Source: Xanthomonas hortorum
GTDB taxonomy: Bacteria; Pseudomonadota; Gammaproteobacteria; Xanthomonadales; Xanthomonadaceae
Length of the DNA stretch: 64,000 bases
Direction of reading: 5' to 3'
Assembly (NCBI RefSeq): GCF_024339125.1
Contig: NZ_CP101417.1
Span: 1,178,001 to 1,242,000 of the forward strand
The notes under the pieces were generated by a model. It saw only the letters and a program-made list of their open reading frames with translations, ran no database searches and was not told where the DNA came from. Both the position numbers and the translations under genes were made by a program. Of this stretch, positions 10,875 through 18,426 are shown one piece after another; within the stretch, counting starts at the first letter, position 1; every line of letters begins with the position of its first letter.

Positions 10875-11597
10875 ATGAAGTTAATCGCTGCTCAAATCGC
10901 TTCTATACCTGGCGAGATCGAAAAAAACATCAGTAAGCACCTCGATGTCATCCGCCTGGCTGCAAGCAAGGGTGCCGATGTGCTGGTCTTTCCCGAGCTG
11001 TCCCTCACTGGTTATGAACCAGGTCTGGCGGAGGCTCTGGCGATGCACCCGACTGATCGGCGCTTTGATGAGTTTCAGGCATTAAGCGACCGGCATGGCA
11101 TGCTCATCGCCGTTGGCGCGCCGACGAAGGGGACGAAAGGCACCGAAATCAGCATGATTTGCTTCCAACCGGGGCTGGCGCGCAGTACCTATTCCAAGCA
11201 GCATCTACACGTCGACGAATACCCTTTCTTCACCCCCGGCACTGAACAGCTCGTGCTTAGACACGCAGATCATGTCCTGGCACCCGCCATCTGCTACGAG
11301 TCGCTGCAGGCAAGCCATGCAGAACACGCTGCAAAGTTAGGCTCTCATGTGTATCTTGCAAGCGTGGCCAAATCCGAGAGAGGCGTCGCATCGGCCTACA
11401 GTCATTATCCGATGATGGCAAAAACCCATTCCATGACCGTAATGATGGCGAACTGTATCGGCGCCGCCGATAATTTTATAGGAGCAGGTCTGTCCGCTAT
11501 CTGGAGCAGTGCCGGTGAACTTGTTTGCAGCGCTGACCCTTTTCAAGAGGCATTAGTGGTGTACGACATACGGACTGGAGAAGCGGGCGTTCTCTGA
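10875..11597 (+). CDS. Carbon-nitrogen hydrolase (nitrilase superfamily)
   Basis: 240 aa cytoplasmic amidohydrolase of the nitrilase superfamily, cleaving a non-peptide C-N bond in an unknown substrate. The catalytic triad is visible: Glu41 in VFPELSLTGYEPG, Lys109 in YSKQHLHVDEYPFF and Cys140 in APAICYESLQASH. The last motif normally precedes the second structural Glu. Length is slightly under the usual 260-300 aa. Composition is more AT-rich than the flanking genes, consistent with recent acquisition. It is followed five bases later by the end of a convergent hypothetical gene. Confidence 0.9.
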   Translation: MKLIAAQIASIPGEIEKNISKHLDVIRLAASKGADVLVFPELSLTGYEPGLAEALAMHPTDRRFDEFQALSDRHGMLIAVGAPTKGTKGTEISMICFQPGLARSTYSKQHLHVDEYPFFTPGTEQLVLRHADHVLAPAICYESLQASHAEHAAKLGSHVYLASVAKSERGVASAYSHYPMMAKTHSMTVMMANCIGAADNFIGAGLSAIWSSAGELVCSADPFQEALVVYDIRTGEAGVL

Positions 11598-11601
11598 TTC
11601 T

Positions 11602-12021
11602 CTACAACCTGGCTTCTCCATAGGCTGATAACACGGAATCGCGGAGTTCTGGTTCGAGCCTTTCATAGTCAGCAGCACGGTCGACCAGCTTGCTGCCTAG
11701 ATCTGTTGAAGTGTCGAAGCCCGAGCGAACTGCGGCGATGACCAGCAGAGTACACGCGACAAATGCACGTTCATGCCCAGGTACGAGACGATGCGCGGTT
11801 AGCTCGATAACCTCGTAAGGATGCCAATGCTGCCCCTCCTCAAGCAGCCCACCATTTGCCATAACAGCGACAAGAGCATCCAAGTGTGCGTGAGTATCCT
11901 CGCCGTAGTCTCGCTGCGCGATGAAGAGAAGCTCATCCGGCTTAAGAGACTGCAATAAACCAGCAAGTTCCATATCGGCTTTATCCATTGATTTAGCAGC
12001 GTAGCGCTGCCCTGGCTGCAT
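11602..12021 (-). CDS. Hypothetical protein, mostly helical
   Basis: 139 aa, acidic and Leu/Ala-rich (SLKPDELLFIAQRDYGED, VIELTAHRLVPGHERAFVACTLLVIAAVRSG). No signal peptide and no family I recognise. No clear Shine-Dalgarno is present for the ATG at 12021; the ATG at 11988 (MDKADME) is an equally good start. It lies 12 bases downstream of the disrupted sigma-factor gene on the same strand and could be co-transcribed with it. Confidence 0.65.
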   Translation of the reverse strand: MQPGQRYAAKSMDKADMELAGLLQSLKPDELLFIAQRDYGEDTHAHLDALVAVMANGGLLEEGQHWHPYEVIELTAHRLVPGHERAFVACTLLVIAAVRSGFDTSTDLGSKLVDRAADYERLEPELRDSVLSAYGEARL

Positions 12022-12033
12022 GTAATTAGTACA

Positions 12034-12627
12034 TCACTGCACAGCAGCCCGGCAAGCAGCCAGCGCACGGCTGATGTGCTTTTCCAGCATCTTGATCGAG
12101 ATGCCCATGGCTGCGGCCACTTGCGGGTAGGTGAGATCGTCGATGCGTTGGAGGGTGAAGGCCTGGCGGCACCTGGACTGGAGGGTGGCGAGGGTGTGGG
12201 TCTGCAGGTGCTGCACGATGCGGCGGGTGTCGGCGATCTGGTCGACGTGTGCGCCGTCTGCGGCCAGCGGCGTGATCAGGTCCAGTGCGACGTGGGTGTT
12301 GGCGTGGCGGCGGTGGCACGTGCGCCAATGCTCCAGCACCATGTTGTGAGCGATGCGGTACATCAGCAGTGCGCAGTCGCCAATGTTAGGCGCGTCGCGG
12401 TAGGCCAGCAGGCGGAGCAGCGTTTCCTCGGCGAGGTCGGCGGCGGTGTCCGGGTGACGAAGGCGCCGGCGCATGTAGGCGAGCAAGTCGGCATGCAACA
12501 GGCCGATGGCCTAGTCGAAGCGCGCCCTGCCCGATGCCGGTTCCTCGCGCACGCGCCAGCGCGTGGTGGGGCGTACGTGCGTGTAGTCGCGTACGAGTGT
12601 GATGCGCGGTGGCGTGTCGCACGCCAT
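12034..12627 (-). pseudogene. FecI-like ECF sigma factor with in-frame TAG at codon 39
   Basis: The frame from ATG 12627 reads MACDTPPRITLVRDYTH... up to ...GRARFD, then TAG (12511-12513), then AIGLLHADLLAYMRRRLRHP, region 2 of an ECF sigma factor, and on through an intact sigma-4 region (TLQRIDDLTYPQVAAAMGIS, KMLEKHISRAL). A CAG-to-TAG change is the simplest explanation. Translation could restart at the TTG at 12498 (154 aa), but that removes the start of region 2. No FecR-like anti-sigma or receptor gene is adjacent. Likely non-functional, or expressed only as the short form. Confidence 0.7.
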
Positions 12628-12654
12628 ACGTTAGGCGGAGGTATTACCTGGGTC

Positions 12655-12890
12655 GCTGCGTCGATGCAAGGCGGGCCAGCTCGCCGTTGCGCAGGCGGAT
12701 GTGGAGGTAGCGACGGGATGCAGGAGGTTAGAAACCGCACAGAATGAGTGGTCGTATTTCCCGACGGGTGTTGTCAGCCGGGCTCCGGGCGCAGGCATCG
12801 CGTCGATTACAACCACCAGAAACTACGGACACAAAAACACACTGGGTTGACGCCGGTGGATACAGCTCTTAGAAGATTTTCTATGATCTT
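12655..12890 (-). pseudogene. Deletion relic of a second symE locus
   Basis: The 3' end of symE is recognisable on the minus strand (a segment encoding LHIRLRNGEL, matching LHIRLRDGEL of the intact gene at 16525-16875). It is fused directly to the symE leader (GGAGGTTAGAAACCG ... CGTATTTCCCG ... GGGTGTTGT at 12721-12772), so the body of the toxin gene is deleted. The rest is degenerate upstream sequence with no ORF. This fills the space between the sigma-factor and effector genes. Confidence 0.6.
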
Positions 12891-12987
12891 GAAATAAAGC
12901 TTGCTAGCGATCTGATGCGATACCAGCCCACTGGGACAAAAACATCGCAAATCGCGCTGACACCTTTGTTGCACTATCTGATCAATT

Positions 12988-13341
12988 TCATACCGTTCGA
13001 TGCGGCTGCACTGGTGCTTGATCACGTTGCTGCTCTTGCTGCTGCTGTGGTTGCGGTTGTTGCTGCCGCTGCGCCTCGCTCAGTGTTTGCAGCTGAGCCA
13101 ATGATTGCTCCACCGGCTGCGCAATGGCATCCATGGTCTTCATGTGCGCCATCTTGTGTGCAGGATCATTCAACGCCCCCTCAACAACAAAGACGTTCTC
13201 ACCTTGGCGTACAGAGTCGGCCTGCTGACTCAATGCGATGTGATTTATCCTTGATAACCCATTCTCCTTTGCGAGATAGGCGCTACTCGCGGCGAGGCGA
13301 GCGCTATTTTCGTCGTAGTCGCGACCAAGCCCTTTCTCTAG
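12988..13341 (-). pseudogene. C-terminal (XVIPCD) half of a Xanthomonas T4SS effector, cut off by IS insertion
   Basis: Continuation of the effector begun at 15182. Starting at the IS boundary the frame reads EKGLGRDYDENSARLA, then SRINHIALSQQ, VFVVEGALNDPAHKMAH and PVEQSLAQLQTL. This is the usual pattern of the XVIPCD secretion domain of X-Tfe proteins, ending in a Gln-rich tail and HRTV. It has no start or promoter of its own; the only upstream open frame runs antisense through the IS. Deleting the IS and one CTAG copy joins it in frame to the N-terminal half, giving a 343-aa protein. Confidence 0.8.
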
Positions 13342-14500
13342 GGAACCTCTGAACAACGCACCACAGATACGCGACACTACCCGCCTGATGTTGAGGAGTG
13401 ATCCATGCAACTGACGTTCGGTGACGCTGAGGGCCTGGGCAAGCGCAAGCAGACCCGGCGCGAGATCTTTCTGGCCGAGATGGAGCAGGTTGTTCCGTGG
13501 CAGCAACTGCTCGGTCTGATCGCGCCGCACTATCCGGTATCGGGCCGGCCAGGTCGGCAGCCGTACGCACTGGCGACGATGTTGCGGATTCATCTGCTGC
13601 AGCAGTGGTATGCGCTGAGCGATCCGGCGATGGAAGAAGCACTGCACGAGATCCCGACCTTGCGGCGGTTTGCCCAGCTCGGTGGCTTGGACAACGTTCC
13701 GGACGAGACCACGATTCTCAACTTTCGGCGCCTGCTGGAGACCCATGGCCTTGCCGCGCGGATGCTGGAAGCGGTCAACGCGCATCTGGCGCGCAAGGGC
13801 CAGAGCCTGCGGTCGGGCACGATCGTCGATGCGACGCTGATCGCGGCGCCCAGTTCGACCAAGAATGCCGACAACGCGCGCGACCCTGAGATGCATCAGA
13901 CCAAGAAGGGCAATCAGTGGTATTTCGGGATGAAGGCGCACATCGGCGTGGATGAATTTTCCGGGTTGGTGCACCACGTCCATTGCACAGCCGCCAACGT
14001 CGCCGATGTCACGGTGATGCACACGTTGCTGCACGGCAAAGAAGACAGCGTGTTCGGCGATAGCGGCTACACCGGTGCGGACAAACGCGAAGAACTGCAG
14101 GCCTGCAAGGCTGCATTCTTCATCGCCGCCAGGCCCTCGACGATGCAAGCCCTCGGCAACAAACGCGAGCGTGCTCGGGAAAGACGTTGGGAACACTTCA
14201 AGGCCAGCGTGCGCGCGAAGGTGGAGCATCCATTCCGGGTGATCAAGCGCCAGTTCGGCTACACCAAGGTCCGCTATCGCGGCCTGGCCAAGAACACCGC
14301 GCAGGTGCTGACCTTGTTTGCGCTATCGAACCTGTGGATGAAGCGAAAGCAGTTACTGCCGACGATGGGGAACGTGCGCCTGTAACCCGGGCAACACCCT
14401 GCAAACGCGCCGGAAACGGCAAAAAAATCGAGGATCTGAGCGCCGTCAGCCTGGTCGATGTGGTTAGGCTCATCCTCCGATGCCGTTGATCAGACCATCC
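13342..14500 (+). mobile_element. IS5-family insertion sequence, copy 1
   Basis: 1159 bp, bounded by imperfect terminal inverted repeats (GGAACCTCTGAACAACG left, GGATGGTCTGATCAACG in the reverse complement of the right end) and flanked by CTAG direct repeats at 13338-13341 and 14501-14504. It interrupts the X-Tfe effector gene. One transposase gene, plus strand. Confidence 0.95.
13405..14385 (+). CDS. IS5-family DDE transposase (copy 1)
   Basis: 326 aa. Catalyses cut-and-paste movement of its element. DDE residues are visible: Asp142 (IVDATLIAAPSS), Asp219 (FGDSGYTGAD) and Glu274 within the IS5/IS4 signature VEHPFRVIKRQFGY. An N-terminal DUF772-like region (PYALATMLRIHLLQQW, SDPAMEEAL) precedes the catalytic core. 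GAGGAGTG lies upstream of the ATG. Apparently intact. Differs from the other copies by two silent changes I can see and shares the MGNVRL C-terminus with copies 3 and 4. Confidence 0.95.
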   Translation: MQLTFGDAEGLGKRKQTRREIFLAEMEQVVPWQQLLGLIAPHYPVSGRPGRQPYALATMLRIHLLQQWYALSDPAMEEALHEIPTLRRFAQLGGLDNVPDETTILNFRRLLETHGLAARMLEAVNAHLARKGQSLRSGTIVDATLIAAPSSTKNADNARDPEMHQTKKGNQWYFGMKAHIGVDEFSGLVHHVHCTAANVADVTVMHTLLHGKEDSVFGDSGYTGADKREELQACKAAFFIAARPSTMQALGNKRERARERRWEHFKASVRAKVEHPFRVIKRQFGYTKVRYRGLAKNTAQVLTLFALSNLWMKRKQLLPTMGNVRL

Positions 14501-15182
14501 CTAGATCGCGAACCGCAGCTTCCGCTTGGGACAAGAGAGGGTCCATTTTGCTTGCGTCACTTGCTGGCATCTGATGTCTTTCAAATGGCGCAGCTAGACC
14601 CGGTAGACTACGATCGTCCGGATGCCGCTGCTCCGAAATAAGACGCTGCTCGAAGGTCTGTTTCGGCATTGCATGCTGCGACTCACTATTCAACTTGCTA
14701 TCAGGGAATGGGGCCTTAATGCTCTTGATGTCTTCGACGTTAGAGAGCGGCTTCAGCTGCCCTTCGAAATCCTTGTCCGTCATGACAAATACGTTCCGCC
14801 GATGCAAGCCAGCCTGGTTCAATGCACTCCAGGTAAAATCAATGCAACTATTTTCCTTCCACTCATACTGCATGTTAAAGCCGTGGCCGGCAGCATCTCT
14901 GCCGAAGGCCTGAAGCTTTTCATACTGGTCCTTGCTGATCTCCAGCGTCCTGGAGTAGTAGGGATCCTTGTAATCTGCGACATCGGTTGTTGATACGCCG
15001 CCAAGCCCACTTGACTCGCCATGCGCTAACGGAGCGAACCCGTAGCTATTGTTATTTTGCCCATCAGAGATGGAGTAGTAGACGTGTCCCGCTGCAGATG
15101 TACCGCCACCTGCTAATGGCGTGCCGGGTGCGGCGACATAGACCGTGACGGTGTAGTGCGTTTCTGATGAATTCGTTGCCAT
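14490..15182 (-). pseudogene. N-terminal half of a Xanthomonas T4SS effector (X-Tfe), truncated by IS
   Basis: Starts MATNSSETHYTVTVYV, seven bases after the stop of the lipoprotein gene, with GAGAGGAG adjacent to the ATG. His33 (AGHVYYSI) and Cys113 (NSCIDFTWSALNQAG) could form a His-then-Cys thiol hydrolase centre; this fold is my inference. From about residue 180, LISEQRHPDDRSLPGL marks the start of an XVIPCD-type secretion domain. Native sequence stops at residue 227, and the frame ends three codons into the IS (GMV, stop). The missing part lies at 12988-13341. The truncated protein would lack its secretion signal and so should not be exported. Confidence 0.8.
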
Positions 15183-15189
15183 GCTCCTC

Positions 15190-15831
15190 TCACTTCTTCT
15201 TTGCGCGATACGCAATCAAGAGCTTCGCCTTGGCGTCGATCAACAACTGACGCTCATTGCCCAGCGCAAGGCCAAGGATATAGTGGCCTGACGGCAACGC
15301 ATCTGCGCTTGCAAAAGATAGTTCAGTGTAAGCAACCCCTTGAGCGATCAAGCCTGCTTCCAACAAGGACTCTCGGTCTGCATCGGCGGCTTCCAGGCCG
15401 GGGACGGCACCGTCCGCAGGGATAGTGAGCCACTCCACCTCATTACGACTCACCCAGTGGCTGCGCTTGAGTTCAACCTCCGCAGTACGGCCTTGCTCGA
15501 TTTGATAGAGCTGAACCTTTGCAGAAATCTTTGCTTTTCTAAGCGCATCGGCAGCCTCAGCCACGGATGTTGAATCGCGTCCCTCGAGACGAACCCCAAT
15601 GAAGACAGAGCGAGGTGACTCACCATTTGTGGCCGGCACGTCAAAATCAAGTCGGATTTCGCCATCGTGGATGGCTTCCAACGAGCGTGCCAACGGTACA
15701 GCCGTTTGGCTGTCACTGTTCCGGTCCGGCTGTGGCGCACTGGTCTGTTGTGGCTGCCGATGACAGCCCGCTGCCATATACGCTGTTACTAATAACAGCA
15801 ATACGCGTACAACTTGGTGCGGTCTTGACAT
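15190..15831 (-). CDS. Lipoprotein, probable immunity protein (X-Tfi) of the adjacent T4SS effector
   Basis: 213 aa. MSRPHQVVRVLLLLVTAYMAAGC is a lipoprotein signal peptide with lipobox ending at Cys23. The mature part is beta-rich (GEIRLDFDVPATNG, SVFIGVRLEGRDS, GHYILGLALGNERQLLIDAK) and resembles DUF5625-type proteins, though I cannot confirm this. It lies immediately upstream of an XVIPCD effector gene with a seven-base gap, the usual order for X-Tfi/X-Tfe pairs whose immunity proteins sit in the periplasm. The gene is intact although its effector is broken. Confidence 0.7.
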   Translation of the reverse strand: MSRPHQVVRVLLLLVTAYMAAGCHRQPQQTSAPQPDRNSDSQTAVPLARSLEAIHDGEIRLDFDVPATNGESPRSVFIGVRLEGRDSTSVAEAADALRKAKISAKVQLYQIEQGRTAEVELKRSHWVSRNEVEWLTIPADGAVPGLEAADADRESLLEAGLIAQGVAYTELSFASADALPSGHYILGLALGNERQLLIDAKAKLLIAYRAKKK

Positions 15832-15909
15832 GCATTGCGCCTGAAGAGATTGCTTCGATCACAGCATAGGCTATCTGACGCGTGCGTTATGGGGCCATGA
15901 CGCCAGGTT

Positions 15910-16062
15910 GTTTTATAGGCACGGCTTTATCTTCGCGGAGGTGCACCATGCACATGAAGACGGGTGAGATGCGATCGCACAACAGGTCGAGCAGTCACTG
16001 AGCCGGTTGCAGGCGCTTGGCGAAACCAGCTCAGCAGCAAGAACACGTCGATCGCTCCGTGT
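15910..16062 (+). pseudogene. Decayed XVIPCD C-terminus of another T4SS effector
   Basis: On the plus strand, GCGATCGCACAACAGGTCGA onward (15970 on) encodes AIAQQVEQSLSRLQALGE, close to AIAQPVEQSLAQLQTLSE of the effector at 12988-15182. Just upstream CACATGAAGACG encodes HMKT, as in that effector, but the following codon is replaced by five bases, shifting the frame. Upstream sequence is degenerate. This relic occupies much of the gap between 15832 and 16188; nothing else was recognised there. Confidence 0.5.
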
Positions 16063-16188
16063 CATCGCATTGTGTGAGGTTGCACCTCCAGTTCACCAGT
16101 GGCGCACTCCACCAGAATGCAATCCGTGTCGTGTCATCGCTATTCAAAGTCACCATAAACGTGATTGAGCGCGGTCTCAGGGGTTTCG

Positions 16189-16413
16189 CTAAGAAGCGCC
16201 ACACCCTTGCTCCACCCGCTGCTCAAGCATCTCGCGCACGGCGTTGGCCGCATCAAAGATGGCTTGCCCGAGCGTGGGCAGGGTCTGCGCCTCCAGGCAC
16301 TCCGGTTTGCTCATGGCGATCACGTCGCCATGAGCGATGAGGGTGCGTAGCAGGCGGTCGAGCTGGTCGCGTTGGTCCAGCGTGAGATGCAAGACGACGG
16401 CGGGGTGGTCCAT
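16189..16413 (-). CDS. Small hypothetical protein downstream of symE
   Basis: 74 aa, MDHPAVVLHLTLDQRDQLDRLLRTLIAHG..., predicted helical and acidic, with no known domain. A strong Shine-Dalgarno (GAGGAGG) precedes the ATG. It is 111 bases downstream of symE on the same strand, so it may be the second gene of the symE transcript. Its role is unknown. Confidence 0.65.
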   Translation of the reverse strand: MDHPAVVLHLTLDQRDQLDRLLRTLIAHGDVIAMSKPECLEAQTLPTLGQAIFDAANAVREMLEQRVEQGCGAS

Positions 16414-16524
16414 CTGTGTCCTCCTCTGCGCGGTGAGCGGGGAGCGCGCACGGTGGTGGCGATTGGCGCGTTGCGCTCGGCGCGGGGCGTGCGGGTGCGT
16501 GCTGCGCGTGCGCTGCGCACCTGG

Positions 16525-16875
16525 TTAGTCCGTAGGTGCCACGCTGACGACCAGCTCGCCATCGCGCAGGCGGATGTGGAGTTTGCTGCCGATGGTGAAG
16601 CCCAGTTGTTCCAGCCAGCGGCCGCGTAGGCGTAGCGTGGGGATGCGTTGGTTGCTGGCGGGGTAGTAGCCGTAGCCGACGGTGCAGTGGTGCGGGGCAC
16701 GCGGGTGGCCGGGGCGTGGGGGGCGGGCTTCGGTGCGGGGTTGGGGGATGGGGGTGCGCTCGACGTAGGGCCGCGGCTTGATCGAGGGGTCGAGCGAGTG
16801 CCAGCCGATCTCGGTGGGCGGCGGCTCCGTGGCGCGCTTGCGTGCGGATGTGGGACGGGACGTGGGTCGACGCAT
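16525..16875 (-). CDS. symE: SymE-family toxin
   Basis: 116 aa. The C-terminal half carries the SymE signature: CTVGYGYYPASNQRIPTLRL, then RGRWLEQLGFTIGSKLHIRL and DGELVVSVA, the AbrB-like fold of the type I toxin SymE. In E. coli SymE is RNA-associated and repressed by an antisense RNA. The N-terminus is a basic, Pro-rich extension. The ATG at 16875 is preceded by AAGGAGGG. A conserved leader lies just upstream and recurs beside a deletion relic at 12655-12890, supporting a self-contained toxin/antisense module. Confidence 0.85.
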   Translation of the reverse strand: MRRPTSRPTSARKRATEPPPTEIGWHSLDPSIKPRPYVERTPIPQPRTEARPPRPGHPRAPHHCTVGYGYYPASNQRIPTLRLRGRWLEQLGFTIGSKLHIRLRDGELVVSVAPTD

Positions 16876-16904
16876 GGCAAAGCCCTCCTTGACGAACAGG
16901 CCCC

Positions 16905-17035
16905 GCCGCCGGGTGGCGACGGGATGTCGGGAGGTTAGAAACCGAAGACAGACGGCGGGCGTATTTCCCGAAGGGTGTTGTATTAGCCGCCCTCCCGACG
17001 CAGGCAACGCGTCGGCTGCGCCAGCAGGAAGCTGC
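16905..17035 (+). promoter_or_regulatory. Conserved symE leader, candidate antisense-RNA region
   Basis: Segments GGAGGTTAGAAACCG, CGTATTTCCCG and GGGTGTTGT are shared in order and spacing with 12721-12772, although the toxin ORF is missing there. Conservation outside the ORF suggests a functional RNA. A ptaRNA1/SymR-type antisense RNA reading on the plus strand, opposite the symE 5' UTR, would fit. The exact ends of any transcript cannot be seen. Confidence 0.4.
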
Positions 17036-17039
17036 AGGC

Positions 17040-17071
17040 ACAAAAAACCCACCGGGATTTCGGAGGTGGGT
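17040..17071 (-). terminator. Rho-independent terminator, minus strand
   Basis: Read on the minus strand: ACCCACC stem, 11-base loop, GGTGGGT stem, then TTTTTT. It lies downstream of the exported SnoaL-like gene at 17239-17712 and upstream of the symE leader, so it would insulate symE from read-through. Confidence 0.7.
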
Positions 17072-17238
17072 ACCGCTGTCTTAGGAGTTTCTACGCTCCT
17101 TGTGGTAGAGATTGCTGCGGATTTGTTGGAATGTCAAATGCTGCGAGCTACAAATTGACGGTGATTTTTGAGTGCGGCCACCACGAAGAAAATGTAGATC
17201 GCTCCTCTATTTTTGTTCGCGTCGCACCATGCAGCGGA

Positions 17239-17712
17239 CTACCGCTTGGCCGAAGCATTGAGATTGTCCATATCCGAGAAGATCAACCAAGGCTTGCCGG
17301 GTGCTCGATGCAGCGTGAGGGTGAACTTTCCTATGTCGCCGGGTGCATCTCCGTAGCCGTACGCACCTATGATGTAGGCGACATTACCTTCGGCGGAAAA
17401 ACCGAGTGAGCGCAGGCGTAGCGGGCCTCCGCTGCTACCTTCATAGGCCGCTTGAATCGCTGTCCTGCCCCGGATTGGAGGACGATCGCTCTGCAGCAAA
17501 AAGCCATCTTCCGCAAATAACGCAGCAAGCCCGCTCGCGTCGCCCTTACGCCATGCGCGCTCATAGTCGCGGAGTACTCGATCAAGTTCGGGCGGTAACG
17601 CAACGCTGGCAACTGCTGTTGGGTTGGCCTTTTCTGTGATGTTCTGACCATGCAATGGCCCCGTGGCAAGCACGAGACTGAAGACAAAAAAGTCAATTAT
17701 CGATCGGCTCAT
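17239..17712 (-). CDS. Exported SnoaL-like / DUF4440 protein (NTF2-like fold)
   Basis: 157 aa. Signal peptide MSRSIIDFFVFSLVLATGPLHG. The mature domain has the NTF2-like pattern: RVLRDYERAWRKGDASGLAALFAEDGF, GRTAIQAAYEG, then GKFTLTLHRAPGKPWLIFSDMDN, typical of DUF4440/SnoaL-like proteins, a ligand-binding cone fold with varied functions. GAGGGAGT precedes the ATG. It shares the strand of the cassette genes to the right, but no attC site was recognised at its 3' end, so it may lie outside the array. Confidence 0.8.
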   Translation of the reverse strand: MSRSIIDFFVFSLVLATGPLHGQNITEKANPTAVASVALPPELDRVLRDYERAWRKGDASGLAALFAEDGFLLQSDRPPIRGRTAIQAAYEGSSGGPLRLRSLGFSAEGNVAYIIGAYGYGDAPGDIGKFTLTLHRAPGKPWLIFSDMDNLNASAKR

Positions 17713-17793
17713 ATGTCTTACTCCCTCTAGAGTCTCGTTAGTTGACTACAAAGTCATTCCGCGCTTCGCAACTGCGGCGATCAGGCTGGCTTT

Positions 17794-17856
17794 TTAAGTT
17801 AATCTGACCCCGTTACGAAGCTCTTAAGTGAATCCAACCCCGTTACTTAGTAGACA
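17794..17856. repeat. Direct repeats of an AAGTnAAyCnnaCCCCGTTAC motif
   Basis: Two tandem variants, AAGTTAATCTGACCCCGTTAC and AAGTGAATCCAACCCCGTTAC, about 12 bases apart. Related copies lie at 21816-21862 (as an inverted pair) and 22261-22283, all next to cassette-type genes. Possibly REP-like sequences; no matching transposase is present. Confidence 0.45.
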
Positions 17857-17865
17857 AATTTTAGT

Positions 17866-18426
17866 TTATTGACAAGGAAACCCGCGCGAGATAGATGCAA
17901 ATAGGTTAGGTATGGGGCCCTCAATAAGCGACGCTGACAACGCTAACCAAAGCCCAGTAAAAGCGAGGCCGGCATAAATTGGCATCTTACTCACTGAGAA
18001 TCGACGGACAAGGAAGTGAGCGCGATCAGGCTTTCGGGAACATCTTCTTCTCAGGCGAAGTACGCTCTTTGTCTGCTCGGGATCTCGCGCGAAAAGCTCG
18101 TAAAACCTTCTTCCGGGATCCGATATATGCATAATTCGCTTCAATCGACGTTCTGATAAATCAAGATGATGTTCCCAGGCATCCTGCCAGAACTTAGCTC
18201 CAGACGCCATCATTGTCTGGAGCACGGAAACCACAAGGCCACATAAGCAAACGCAGAGCAACACCATAGGAGGCCCTTTGTCACTAGACTGCAGAAGTCC
18301 AGCGATTAGAACGCCCTGGAAGATCATGAAGAAGTTGTTTCTCGCAACGAGGTTCGAAATCTCAAAGTTACGAATTTCAATGCATTGGAGATATAAATCT
18401 AGGCGAGCTTTATGCTCGCGGTCTAA
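17866..18426 (-). pseudogene. Main fragment of a split two-TM membrane-protein gene
   Basis: From the IS boundary the frame reads LDREHKARLDLYLQCIEIRN, then NNFFMIFQGVLIAGLL and VLLCVCLCGLVVSVLQTM (membrane segments), a charged cytoplasmic part (HHLDLSERRLKRIM), and MPIYAGLAFTGLWLALSASLI near the end. The first 15-16 codons lie across IS copy 2 at 19586-19634. Removing the IS and one CTAA copy gives a continuous 201-aa protein starting MIGIKGKTILFTQGD. It resembles RipA-like small membrane proteins, tentatively. Lower GC than the chromosome core. Confidence 0.75.

Noticed and set aside
17131-17409. 92-codon plus-strand ORF
   Set aside because: Most of it is antisense to the SnoaL-like gene, which has a signal peptide, family motifs and a Shine-Dalgarno.
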